Below are positions 1-8,841 of a stretch of 39,935 nt of DNA, piece after piece. Every line of letters begins with the position of its first letter. Positions within the stretch are counted from its first letter, which is position 1. The stretch comes from a virus. The notes below the pieces were generated by a model. It was not told the origin of the DNA. It searched no databases and saw only the letters and a program-made list of their open reading frames with translations. A program made the position numbers and the translations under genes. Where the stretch lies: IMG/VR virus record IMGVR_UViG_3300017781_000035, positions 1 to 39,935 of that record; one strand, 5' to 3'.

Positions 1-29
1 GATATTTGTATAAACCTTGATGATTCCAT
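1..29 (-). CDS. Start of a further gene, cut by the left end of the window
   Basis: An ATG at 29-27 opens a reading frame of nine codons (MESSRFIQI) that runs off the left edge. It begins 14 bases after the stop codon of the preceding gene, in the same direction, with an A-rich leader like those of its neighbours. That spacing is typical of this operon, so a real gene start is likely. Too little is visible to say anything about function. Confidence 0.45.
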
Positions 30-43
30 TCTATTCTATTTAT

Positions 44-829
44 TTACCATTGCAAAAGCTTTGGATTCCATGAAACTCCAATTCCAATATAAGGGCCTAC
101 ATCACCACTCCCATTAACGCCCATACCTAAATTTAAACCTAAACCAAATGATTTTCTATTTTGCATCTGTAAGCTTTTAAATGCAGAACTTTTAGTATCA
201 ATCATTATTCCTTGCGCACTGTTAAATGTAGTACCTGGATAATCAGAAGTTAATTGAATAAAAACTTCTTTAGTTTTTTGGTCTTGTGATAGTGTAGCAT
301 TTAACCATATATTTTGAGAAAGATCTATCGACGCATTTCCAAAAGTTAAACTATCTGTAATTACATAAGGAACAGAAACACCTAAACTTCTTGAACTCCT
401 TTCCCATGAACTGTCAGAATTAAAAGAAAGAACAGAATTAAATTCTTTATTGCCTTGTTTAATTAAAGTATCTGTTGAGGTAACAGGAACTTCAACTATC
501 TTTTCTTTAATAATAGTTTTATATTTTACAATAGTTATTGGAGGTTTCATTCTTTCTACCTCTAAGCTATCTTTAAGTTCATCAAGAGTTAATGTTAAAC
601 CTCTTATCTCTCCAACTGATTCACCCTTTTCATTAACATAGTTTTTAATAGTATCATTAGCAGCTATCAGATTATTTTGAATTCGTGTAACTTCTCCTTT
701 TGCATTTTCGGTTTCATTACACTGTCTCATTAATAAAAAGAATAGCACCGCGATACCACCCAGTAAAAACATCCTAGTGTTCTTTGGGTCTGTCAGAATA
801 CCAAGAATATTTTTAACTATAACTATCAT
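44..829 (-). CDS. Membrane-anchored coiled-coil protein with outer-membrane-like C-terminus (possible spanin-like lysis protein)
   Basis: 261 residues. A hydrophobic segment at about residues 20-34, preceded by basic residues and followed by RQC, looks like an inner-membrane anchor and not a lipoprotein signal (no lipobox before Cys37). Residues about 40-95 are charged and heptad-like. The last 34 residues alternate glycine and hydrophobic residues (SFGLGLNLGMGV, then GPYIGIGVSW) and the protein ends in Trp, which resembles the closing beta-strands and terminal aromatic residue of outer-membrane barrels. Its start overlaps the stop of the upstream coiled-coil gene (ATGA). An inner-membrane anchor, a periplasm-spanning coil and an outer-membrane-seeking end would suit a one-protein spanin, the last step of lysis in a Gram-negative host. 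This role is inferred from architecture and position after the tail genes. A virion membrane protein is an alternative. Confidence 0.75.
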   Translation of the reverse strand: MIVIVKNILGILTDPKNTRMFLLGGIAVLFFLLMRQCNETENAKGEVTRIQNNLIAANDTIKNYVNEKGESVGEIRGLTLTLDELKDSLEVERMKPPITIVKYKTIIKEKIVEVPVTSTDTLIKQGNKEFNSVLSFNSDSSWERSSRSLGVSVPYVITDSLTFGNASIDLSQNIWLNATLSQDQKTKEVFIQLTSDYPGTTFNSAQGIMIDTKSSAFKSLQMQNRKSFGLGLNLGMGVNGSGDVGPYIGIGVSWNPKLLQW

Positions 830-1062
830 TCCTTTATATACTGAAGCAATTTATTAGGAGTAACTTCTGATGCTCCATATTTTTTTACTATTTTATCCAT
901 AAACTTTTTTTCTTTAAGTTTCATGGAGTCTACTTCTTCAAACAGACCATCTCTTTTCTTTGCTAAACTTTCAATACTTTTTTGCATAAGATCTAAAGAA
1001 AGTTGAATTTCTCTATATCTACTTACATATTCATTTAGTTCTTTTATTTCTTTTTTTGTCAT
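826..1062 (-). CDS. Small coiled-coil protein
   Basis: 78 residues, highly charged and predicted almost wholly helical. Residues about 8-60 carry heptad-spaced Leu/Ile/Met, with a short C-terminal segment (TPNKLLQYIKE). There is no signal peptide or membrane segment. The start is three bases beyond the stop of the large fibre gene, and its TGA stop overlaps the ATG of the next gene, so the two are probably translationally coupled. That coupling suggests it works with the membrane-anchored protein downstream, for example as a soluble lysis or assembly partner. I do not recognise a family. Confidence 0.7.
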   Translation of the reverse strand: MTKKEIKELNEYVSRYREIQLSLDLMQKSIESLAKKRDGLFEEVDSMKLKEKKFMDKIVKKYGASEVTPNKLLQYIKE

Positions 1063-1064
1063 TT

Positions 1065-3740
1065 TTAAAAAGCGTTTACATTTAATTCATTTCTATCTAA
1101 GCTGCTACCATTAGCGATCATCCACCCACTTTGGTTATAGATTTTACTTCCGTTTGGATTACCCATAGATTGATACCTTGCAAATGAGTTAGTGATATTA
1201 CCGTTCCATATCAATTCAACAACCTTTCTTCTCATTCTACTACCATTAGCATCAACACTATTAGTTCCTAGTGTTACTTGTTTATATCCTCTTGTACCAT
1301 CTGGTGTATAAAGTCCATTTGTTGCAGCCGAGCCATTTTCATACCAATCACTCCAATTTCCTCCAGATGGAAACCATTTTCGGTTCTGTGGGAAATTAAT
1401 TCTTACTGTACCATAATTCCTAAAGGTCAAAGTTCCTCCTCCTAGAGCTGGTGCGTTCATATACTGTCCTTGTGTAGAATAATTTTCTATAACTACTACT
1501 ATTTTTTGTCCTGGGTATGCACCAAGTGGAAATTTAAAACTATTATCATAAGCATCAACAAATATTTGTCCTCCAACTGCTGGCCTAGCTACACTTGTCG
1601 ACCTCTGTCCTACACCGAAACCAAATCTTAAAAATATCAATGGGGCTTTTGCAAGATCAGCAGTAGTCGGCATACCGGATGTTAATTGAGCAGTAGAAGC
1701 ATAACTTATATTACTCATAAAATCAAAACCAAAAGATGAATAATTACCTTGTCCACCATAAGGAGGTCCCTGTGTTACTTCATTTAGATAGTCCGGAGAA
1801 TCATAAATAGGTGTCTTATTACCATTGGCATTTCTGTCTTGACTTCTCTTAAAAACTAAAGGTGCGGCTATTGATATTTTCTGTGCATTAGCATTAAAGA
1901 ATTGTCTAACTCCACCTGGTAGACCATCACTAGTTCTAACCTCTATACCTAAACTAGAATCAAAAGATGGATCATAAGCTCCAACGTTTCCACTTGAACC
2001 TGTAGATGGGCTATATGTTGTTGGTACTGGATTAGTTGAGCTTTCGTCACCAACACTAATAGAAATCTGATTTCCTGTAACCTGTGAGAGTGTACCTTTT
2101 CCTAACATCCATTGTTCAAGAGATCCTCCTGGTAAAAAATCAATAGTATCTTTACTACCAACTCTTCTAAAAGATTCACCTAAAGCTTGTGTTAATACAT
2201 CATCCACATTATTAAATTGATATATTGAACCACCACCTGCGCTTAAAATAGGACCCTGACCAGTTCCGAGAGGGTCTGTCTTTGCCCAAGTGTTAATTCC
2301 TCTAAATCTTGTATGTGATGCAGTTGCATTAGTATAATTTAATACAATACTTGGTGCTTGTTGAGCGTTAAGGGCTGCGTTTCTTAATGAAATATCTTTA
2401 TGAGTCAATATGAAAACCTGTCCAGTAGCATTATTAGCTCCAGTATATTCATTAAGAATAGTTACCAAACCAGGATTCGCAGCACCTTTATGTACTAACG
2501 ATACGTTTCCAGTTGAATTTAATTGTAACCCACCAACAGCAGCATTTAAATCAATATTTCCTGTACCATTATTTCCGTTTGATAAACTAATACCTCCACC
2601 AGCAATACCAAGAATTTTACCTGTAACATCAGTAGTAAGCATAATATTACTAGCCTGTAAAACAGAATTAGCGGTAACTGTACTACCGGCGACCGGTAAA
2701 GTCAGTGAAGGTAATGTAACACTATTACCTAATTCAAAAATACCTGAACCTTGAGTACCATTTCCAACCAATCTAAACTTATTTCCGGTAGCAGGAGATC
2801 CTGTTGCACCGGTTCCTATGTTTATTTCAATATTTTGATTTTCTCCTGCAAAAGAATATGGTGCTGAATTATTTCCACTTGAGATTGTTACTTGACCACC
2901 AGAGAAAATATCTACACCTCTACCTCCTACACCAGTATCTACTTGAAAACCTATAACATCGGTATTAGATGAAGGGTTAGTAGCAGGCTTAGGAATTTCA
3001 ATAACCATTCTATCATCTATTCCTAATTTAATAGCACTTAAATTACCTAAATTATTTTGCTCCATTAATTCACTATTAGTAGCATCAGCACCACCATGAA
3101 GAACTATTGCTCTACTTGAAGTATTTTTTTGATGAACCATTAATGAAACAACATCAGATGCCATAGAAAGAGCAAGCGTATCAGTTAATTGATACTCAGA
3201 TGTTAAAGCCTGTCCTGAGTCAGCTGTAGAAGTATTGCTTGCTGCACCACCTACTAAAACTGTAAGTATACCTTGGTTAATTCCAGTTGCACCGGTACCA
3301 CCTATACCTTTAGGTGTAGCTAATGTTGTATTAAAATTATTTAAAGACCCTTGCCCAAAATAAGATCCAAATCCACCAGATAAACCTGCGGCGCCAGTAG
3401 GACCTTGTAAATCTACTTGAGTTACAACCCAGGTAGTGCCATTATATTCCCATACTTGACCATTAGCCTGTAAATAATAATCTCCTTCTAAAGGATTAGG
3501 AGTAGGTGGGCTAACATTAGGGCTAACACCAACAGGAGGAGTAGCAAATGGAGTAGTATCTTCATACCAAGTACTACCTTTTGGTCCTCTTCCACCAGCA
3601 GGCCCAATCGGACCAGCAGGACCTTTAGGACCAGCAGGCCCACCACCGTTCAGTAATAGTTGATCAAAATTAAAATTTGTTTTATCAACTAACTGTGAAA
3701 TAGTATCCGATGCTATAATTTCTTGTATAGTAATTGGCAT
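1065..3740 (-). CDS. Large tail-fibre or whisker-like structural protein with a short collagen-like segment
   Basis: 891 residues. The first 30 residues (motif ITIQEIIASDTIS, then NFNFDQLL) resemble the N-terminus of the 215-residue protein at 14883-15530, suggesting a shared docking module. A short Gly-X-Y stretch follows at about residues 32-56 (PAGPKGPAGPIGPAG), with a further collagen-like patch near residue 113. The rest is rich in Gly, Asn, Thr and Ser with short beta-strand patterns, as in trimeric phage fibres. The C-terminal 150 residues are richer in Trp, Tyr and Arg and could be a globular tip that contacts the host. It follows the 1678-residue gene with a 9-bp gap. The leader has AAAAAG but no good Shine-Dalgarno site. 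Fibre identity is inferred from composition and context; receptor specificity cannot be read. Confidence 0.8.
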   Translation of the reverse strand: MPITIQEIIASDTISQLVDKTNFNFDQLLLNGGGPAGPKGPAGPIGPAGGRGPKGSTWYEDTTPFATPPVGVSPNVSPPTPNPLEGDYYLQANGQVWEYNGTTWVVTQVDLQGPTGAAGLSGGFGSYFGQGSLNNFNTTLATPKGIGGTGATGINQGILTVLVGGAASNTSTADSGQALTSEYQLTDTLALSMASDVVSLMVHQKNTSSRAIVLHGGADATNSELMEQNNLGNLSAIKLGIDDRMVIEIPKPATNPSSNTDVIGFQVDTGVGGRGVDIFSGGQVTISSGNNSAPYSFAGENQNIEINIGTGATGSPATGNKFRLVGNGTQGSGIFELGNSVTLPSLTLPVAGSTVTANSVLQASNIMLTTDVTGKILGIAGGGISLSNGNNGTGNIDLNAAVGGLQLNSTGNVSLVHKGAANPGLVTILNEYTGANNATGQVFILTHKDISLRNAALNAQQAPSIVLNYTNATASHTRFRGINTWAKTDPLGTGQGPILSAGGGSIYQFNNVDDVLTQALGESFRRVGSKDTIDFLPGGSLEQWMLGKGTLSQVTGNQISISVGDESSTNPVPTTYSPSTGSSGNVGAYDPSFDSSLGIEVRTSDGLPGGVRQFFNANAQKISIAAPLVFKRSQDRNANGNKTPIYDSPDYLNEVTQGPPYGGQGNYSSFGFDFMSNISYASTAQLTSGMPTTADLAKAPLIFLRFGFGVGQRSTSVARPAVGGQIFVDAYDNSFKFPLGAYPGQKIVVVIENYSTQGQYMNAPALGGGTLTFRNYGTVRINFPQNRKWFPSGGNWSDWYENGSAATNGLYTPDGTRGYKQVTLGTNSVDANGSRMRRKVVELIWNGNITNSFARYQSMGNPNGSKIYNQSGWMIANGSSLDRNELNVNAF

Positions 3741-3749
3741 TTCTTTTTG

Positions 3750-6700
3750 TTATTTTTTAACTATAGTTACACTGAACCCATACGATTCAGAGAAACCTGT
3801 TCTTTTATTATATATTAGCCTTAAATCAAATGGATTAGTATTTAATGTTTTTGACGATACATTCTCATTAATAGTTAACCCAGATGTAATTTTTGCTTCA
3901 TTTGTTAATTGTGCAGTACTGTAAGTATCAGGTTGATCATCCCTAGATGCTAAAGTATAAAAATCAATTCTTTCAATTTTATAAAGCTTTAATATATTTT
4001 CTTCAATGTATCTATTCACATCATCATCTAAAGTTTCCAAATTACCCCAACCATATAAGTCTTTTACGTACTTTTCAAATTGTTCTTTAATCGGAGGAAA
4101 GAGATATTCTATTAATCTTTTTTGATTAAAAAGATAAAATGATACAGTAGGTGCTGATTGTCTTTTCTTAATAGCTTGAATACTTCTTCCATTAACAGTA
4201 TTTACTTGTCTCTGATTAAATGTTACTGAAGGAGTATCTTGATACATAAAGGTACCGTCAATTAAACTCGGTTGTTTTATAGCAGCCTTAACAAAAGGAT
4301 CAGGTGTAAATGTTTCTAAAATTATTTTCTCTGGTACCTTTAAAGACTTAGATCCAAAAAATGATTTCTTTTCTTTCATTGATCTTGTACCAATTACATC
4401 TTCAATTAAAGTCTTGTCAATAGTTTTAATAAAATATGAAGGTTCCCAGTTAGAAGAAAATGCATAAAAATCTTTATAGTCAATAGCCCACTCATTAATT
4501 AAAGGATACAAACTTGGAAATGCACTTTCTGCTGATAGCTCCAATATAGTTGATGGATCTTGTTCATTTACTTTATGGTAAAAGAAATTCTTTAATTGTC
4601 CAAAATTAGAATCAGAACTAAAGAATTGAGTATTTTTATATTTACATAATTCTAATACCTTAAGTTTATAAGCTTCATCATTAATTATACTACCTCCAGT
4701 AGAACTACCGGTAGAACTACCAGTAGAAGATCCTGTACTTCCTCCACCATTAAAATCTATATTCATATAAGGATCCCTAAATGATAATATAGATAAAGCA
4801 GTAGGTTGATAATATCCTGCATGCCTACCTATAGGAGTAAGCCTAGGTGCTTTTTGTAATGAAAGATCATAACCAATAACATCAGTTAAATTAAATGCTG
4901 TTGGTTTATTAGGATCAGGTAAAACTCCTACATATACAGCTTTAAGTATATCTTCTTGAGCTCTAAGTTCAATTGAAAAAGTTTGAGATAAACTACCATC
5001 ACTGTTTAAAACTTGATTACCATCTTTGTCTATTGTTTGGTATACTATGTTAGGATTACCCATGTTCACAGCTTCAAATATTTCAGCAAAACCAACTTGG
5101 TTTAATCTATTTTGGTATGCATTAAACCCTCCTTGTAAAATTTTATAATTGGATCTTATTAAATTAAAAGTACTTGGGGTAATATTAGGTAATAACCAAT
5201 TTGCACCATTACGAGTTACTGTTGCTGCTATTAATGAAGATTGTGAAACTATTTCTTGTATATTACTAATTTGATAAGTGGCTCCACCATCCTCAAATTC
5301 AATTGTAGGAAAGGATCCATCTAAACCAATGGTTAAATCATCAAGGAATCTAGTAGGATTTCCATTTACATCAGGTACACCATTAATTTGATAGAATGAT
5401 CCTACAACTTGAGCATTATCAAATCTAATAGCCCCTTGTAATGTACTATCTAAATATTGAATTGGAGTTACTGGTGCACAATTAGAATCCACTTTATATT
5501 TACTTTCCATTGAATATAAAGAAGTTCTATCAATTATTTCAGCACCACCATTTAAACAAGGATCATCAAATTTTAAAGAAATTAACATAACAACAGTTTT
5601 CCATTTATCATTCTTAATAAACTTAATTTCTGTTTCAGGCTTATCCGGTAAATTAGGTACTAATATAGCTGAGAACCTATATTCATTAAATTCCCCATTA
5701 GTAACATAAGATAGTGATGCATTATCAAAATCAGGTTTTTGTGTTCCTATTGCTTTAGGTTTAGCTATAATTCTAACACCTCTCAAAAAAGTTTCTGCAA
5801 AATTCTTATCATCACCACCATTAAATCTACCATATCTTAATTGCCTATCTATTTCAGCAATACCTCCTGTAGTAAATCTTTCAACAATAAAATAATCATT
5901 AAAATAATTTTTATCTACTCTTTGGAATGTACCTGGAATCAATGGTGTCCCAGCTATAGGATCAGCTGGTATATCATCAGTAGGTGCTTTATCAATATAA
6001 CTCCATGAGCTCTTTATTGCATCTTGTGTAAAGTAAGTTGGAAATTCCGATAAGTAATACCATTCATGAGTATATCCACTAGCTACTTGGCCTCTATCCC
6101 ATTTAGATGGCGCAAAATTATTTAATCCAAAGGCTTCACTTAAATCTAATCTATAAGGATGATTCCTAACATCTTTACCATCATTAACCCAAGACCATTT
6201 ATTTATATAAGGTATGACTCTTGATATAGCAGCCTGTGAAGTTAAAAAGTTTTCTTCTAATCTAATATATTCAGATGCTATATAATCTTGTACTACATCC
6301 TCAGGAGAAGATGGTTTTAATAGTCCCACTAAATTAAAAAATCCACCAGTATCATAAAATTTTCTAATTTCTGGAGTAGAACTTATTCCTATATAATCTG
6401 GCCCGTTAAGACCTGGTACTGACTGATTATATTGAGCTTTTTCAAAAACCAATTCACCTTCTTCGCTGTAAAGAGTACTATAAAAATCTACATCAAAATC
6501 TCTAACATCAAAAAATGAAAATCTACCAAAAGATGGTTTATAGTCAGAATAGAGTGCAACTTGGTTAGAGCGACTTACTTCTATTTGATTATCATTACAT
6601 GTAATTATAACATAAGTATCAATATTTTCATAACCTATTTGATTATTAAAGTTATCATATATAGGCTCATCAGTATAAGGAACCCAGTCTCCTATTTCAG

Positions 6701-8786
6701 CATAACCTCCAGTTGTCTGTACAAAGTTACCTTTTACGAATCTTTTTTGGCCTCCATTTTTAACTTTTAATAAGGCATTCTTTGTATCATTGCCACCAAT
6801 AAAGTTTTGTTTAGGTGAGGTTAGTGTGGCTAAAGGGTGTGACTGTAAAGAATCAAATTGTGTAGGATATGCAACATCTAATTTAAAACTTAATTGATTA
6901 AACCTAGACCCACCATTTCTACATATGACATAAACAGTATCATCATTATATGAAGCTTCAAAAAATCTATCATTTTCATTAATACCTTTATTTATTGCAG
7001 TTGTTATTGCTTGTGCAACTTCCTGAACAGTACCAGTAGGATTAAAAAAGTTTTGAGTAGATTTTCCAGGTGTAGGAGCCAAAGCAGTATTTGCTGTAAT
7101 AAAACCAGTCAAATATACACCGTCATAAAAATATATTGTTGATCCATTAGGTATATGTTCTACTACTGGAGTAGGTGAAGTAAATTGAATATTACTGTTG
7201 TTATCTAAAGTAACATCATTATTTAATGTGATGTTTAAAATAACAGGATAGCTTGGGGAGGCAGTTAAGCCAGAATAATCATAAGAAACACTTTCTATAA
7301 AAGTATCAACAGGTATAATATTAGAAGATGAAAGAGAAGTTACTCTTGCACCAATTAAAACATTTCCTGATGGGGAATATAATTGAACAGTATTACCTGC
7401 ACTAACAGACTGTTGTCCTGCTGATATTGGCCAAGGGCCTACTCCTGCCAATGCAGCACCAGGTGCTGCTGGAGTTTCTGTAGGATTTCCAATAACTTTC
7501 ATTGACATTTGTGCCAAACCTTGTCTACTTATTATATTAGCATTGGCATAAGTGTCTGGTTCCTTATATCCAGTTAGTAAAGAAATATCAATTTTTTTAT
7601 CAAATAATCTTAATTGATCTGTTCCCCATTTTGATCCTTTTTTAATAGTATGAAAATCATCTTCTTTATCCTTAACATAAAAAATTGATTCAACTTCATT
7701 TACTCTATTAGGTGTAGGTAAACCTGTTATGGTTGTAGTTTTAGCAGGATCTAAGAAAAGTAAAATACCTTCTTCATTAGTTATTTCAAATGGGGTATTT
7801 AAAAACTGTGATACTTCGGTAATAGTTTTTATTTTTGGTAATTGTGTTTTTTCTGTATTTTTAAAAAATCCTATACCTGATAAATCAAATGAACCTTCTT
7901 CAACTTCATTTACATACATACCAAAGTAACGATTAAGAGAATAATCTGGTGCTTTTGGATCATCAAATAAAAATTCTAAATTTAAAAGATTAGCTAAGAG
8001 AATACCATTATTTTGAAACCCTTGTGTAAAGAAATATTCATTTTCCATTATTGTAGCATCTTTACCTACTAAGTCATTATAAGAATAACTACCGCTACTT
8101 GTAAAACCTCCACTATTATAAGATATACCATTCCATAAAATAGGTTCATCTTTTCTCCAACTAATATTTAGAGGTACTTCGGGAAATTCTTCTTGATTTC
8201 TATAATTCCTAATATAAGATCCTAGTTTGGTACCTTCAGATAAATCAAAAGTTTTAATTGCCGTACAATTTTCTAAAACTTGTTTAGAAAAATTTACTGA
8301 AGTTTGTGCATTAGTTGCACCAGCATTTTCTGTCGCTGCATTAACATTATTAACCGCTGCAGGATTATCTAATCTAAAAATTACAAAATAATTAGGTATT
8401 TGTTCATTTAACCATAGCGGTGCCAATGTACCTAAGCTTTGGCTATAGCTTTCAGATGCTACAGATCTAGTACCTGCACTATAAAACATTTCATATTGAT
8501 TTCCATAAGAACTTAAAACTGAAGTATTTTCAAATTCTTGGAATACTTCATATGCTGCTTCCTTAGGAAATTTACCTGAATTAAAAAATCTAAAAACATC
8601 CTCATCATAAGTATTTGTACCATCAACTTTAAATGCTTTATATCTCTGAGAAGATAAACGAGTATTGGCACTAAACGATTCTAAGTAAATATCTGTACCA
8701 TCAGATACAACCTTTACATTACCTGTTAATTTAGGATTAGTTCGAATTAAACTATATGATGCTTTGTCAAATAGGTTTTCAGCCAT
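3750..8786 (-). CDS. Giant virion structural protein, probably baseplate periphery or tail fibre
   Basis: 1678 residues, the largest gene here. There is no signal peptide or membrane segment, and I do not recognise a catalytic motif. The N-terminal part (about residues 1-130) is compact and aromatic-rich; the middle has long beta-rich stretches typical of phage appendage proteins. A Ser/Thr/Gly linker made of GSST repeats at about residues 1349-1367 separates a C-terminal region of about 310 residues that is richer in charged and aromatic residues (FLFPPIKEQF-like segments). It lies between the 1293-residue structural gene and the 891-residue fibre gene in the same orientation. The start codon is part of a 9-bp inverted repeat (see 8786-8824). 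The structural assignment is from size, composition and context only. Confidence 0.75.
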   Translation of the reverse strand: MAENLFDKASYSLIRTNPKLTGNVKVVSDGTDIYLESFSANTRLSSQRYKAFKVDGTNTYDEDVFRFFNSGKFPKEAAYEVFQEFENTSVLSSYGNQYEMFYSAGTRSVASESYSQSLGTLAPLWLNEQIPNYFVIFRLDNPAAVNNVNAATENAGATNAQTSVNFSKQVLENCTAIKTFDLSEGTKLGSYIRNYRNQEEFPEVPLNISWRKDEPILWNGISYNSGGFTSSGSYSYNDLVGKDATIMENEYFFTQGFQNNGILLANLLNLEFLFDDPKAPDYSLNRYFGMYVNEVEEGSFDLSGIGFFKNTEKTQLPKIKTITEVSQFLNTPFEITNEEGILLFLDPAKTTTITGLPTPNRVNEVESIFYVKDKEDDFHTIKKGSKWGTDQLRLFDKKIDISLLTGYKEPDTYANANIISRQGLAQMSMKVIGNPTETPAAPGAALAGVGPWPISAGQQSVSAGNTVQLYSPSGNVLIGARVTSLSSSNIIPVDTFIESVSYDYSGLTASPSYPVILNITLNNDVTLDNNSNIQFTSPTPVVEHIPNGSTIYFYDGVYLTGFITANTALAPTPGKSTQNFFNPTGTVQEVAQAITTAINKGINENDRFFEASYNDDTVYVICRNGGSRFNQLSFKLDVAYPTQFDSLQSHPLATLTSPKQNFIGGNDTKNALLKVKNGGQKRFVKGNFVQTTGGYAEIGDWVPYTDEPIYDNFNNQIGYENIDTYVIITCNDNQIEVSRSNQVALYSDYKPSFGRFSFFDVRDFDVDFYSTLYSEEGELVFEKAQYNQSVPGLNGPDYIGISSTPEIRKFYDTGGFFNLVGLLKPSSPEDVVQDYIASEYIRLEENFLTSQAAISRVIPYINKWSWVNDGKDVRNHPYRLDLSEAFGLNNFAPSKWDRGQVASGYTHEWYYLSEFPTYFTQDAIKSSWSYIDKAPTDDIPADPIAGTPLIPGTFQRVDKNYFNDYFIVERFTTGGIAEIDRQLRYGRFNGGDDKNFAETFLRGVRIIAKPKAIGTQKPDFDNASLSYVTNGEFNEYRFSAILVPNLPDKPETEIKFIKNDKWKTVVMLISLKFDDPCLNGGAEIIDRTSLYSMESKYKVDSNCAPVTPIQYLDSTLQGAIRFDNAQVVGSFYQINGVPDVNGNPTRFLDDLTIGLDGSFPTIEFEDGGATYQISNIQEIVSQSSLIAATVTRNGANWLLPNITPSTFNLIRSNYKILQGGFNAYQNRLNQVGFAEIFEAVNMGNPNIVYQTIDKDGNQVLNSDGSLSQTFSIELRAQEDILKAVYVGVLPDPNKPTAFNLTDVIGYDLSLQKAPRLTPIGRHAGYYQPTALSILSFRDPYMNIDFNGGGSTGSSTGSSTGSSTGGSIINDEAYKLKVLELCKYKNTQFFSSDSNFGQLKNFFYHKVNEQDPSTILELSAESAFPSLYPLINEWAIDYKDFYAFSSNWEPSYFIKTIDKTLIEDVIGTRSMKEKKSFFGSKSLKVPEKIILETFTPDPFVKAAIKQPSLIDGTFMYQDTPSVTFNQRQVNTVNGRSIQAIKKRQSAPTVSFYLFNQKRLIEYLFPPIKEQFEKYVKDLYGWGNLETLDDDVNRYIEENILKLYKIERIDFYTLASRDDQPDTYSTAQLTNEAKITSGLTINENVSSKTLNTNPFDLRLIYNKRTGFSESYGFSVTIVKK
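4689..4742 (-). repeat. In-gene 12-base repeat encoding a GSST linker
   Basis: About four copies of a 12-base unit encode Gly-Ser-Ser-Thr within the 1678-residue gene. Synonymous codons differ between copies, so the protein repeat seems to be maintained while the DNA drifts. It probably forms a flexible hinge before the C-terminal domain. Confidence 0.8.
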
Positions 8787-8824
8787 TTATCTTTCACTTT
8801 TTTTATTTATTCACTAAAGATAAA
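8786..8824 (-). promoter_or_regulatory. 9-bp inverted repeat enclosing an AT-rich promoter-like core at a start codon
   Basis: On the coding strand, TTTATCTTT (8824-8816) and AAAGATAAA (8794-8786) are perfect reverse complements separated by 21 bases. The last base of the downstream arm is the A of the start codon of the 1678-residue gene. The spacer contains GAATAAATAAAAA, similar to the TATAAATA box of T4 late promoters. In a read-through transcript the hairpin would bury the start region. A transcript starting within the spacer would lack the upstream arm. The repeat is seen directly; the regulatory role is inferred. Confidence 0.5.
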
Positions 8825-8841
8825 GTTAAAATAAATTGGAC

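Noticed and set aside
1080-1400. Diversity-generating variable region at the end of the 891-residue fibre
   Set aside because: No template repeat or reverse transcriptase is in the window, and the codons show no special AAC/AAT enrichment.
3758-3769. The 12-bp palindrome TAACTATAGTTA as a terminator
   Set aside because: It lies inside the coding end of the 1678-residue gene and, for minus-strand transcripts, is followed by A residues and not U residues.
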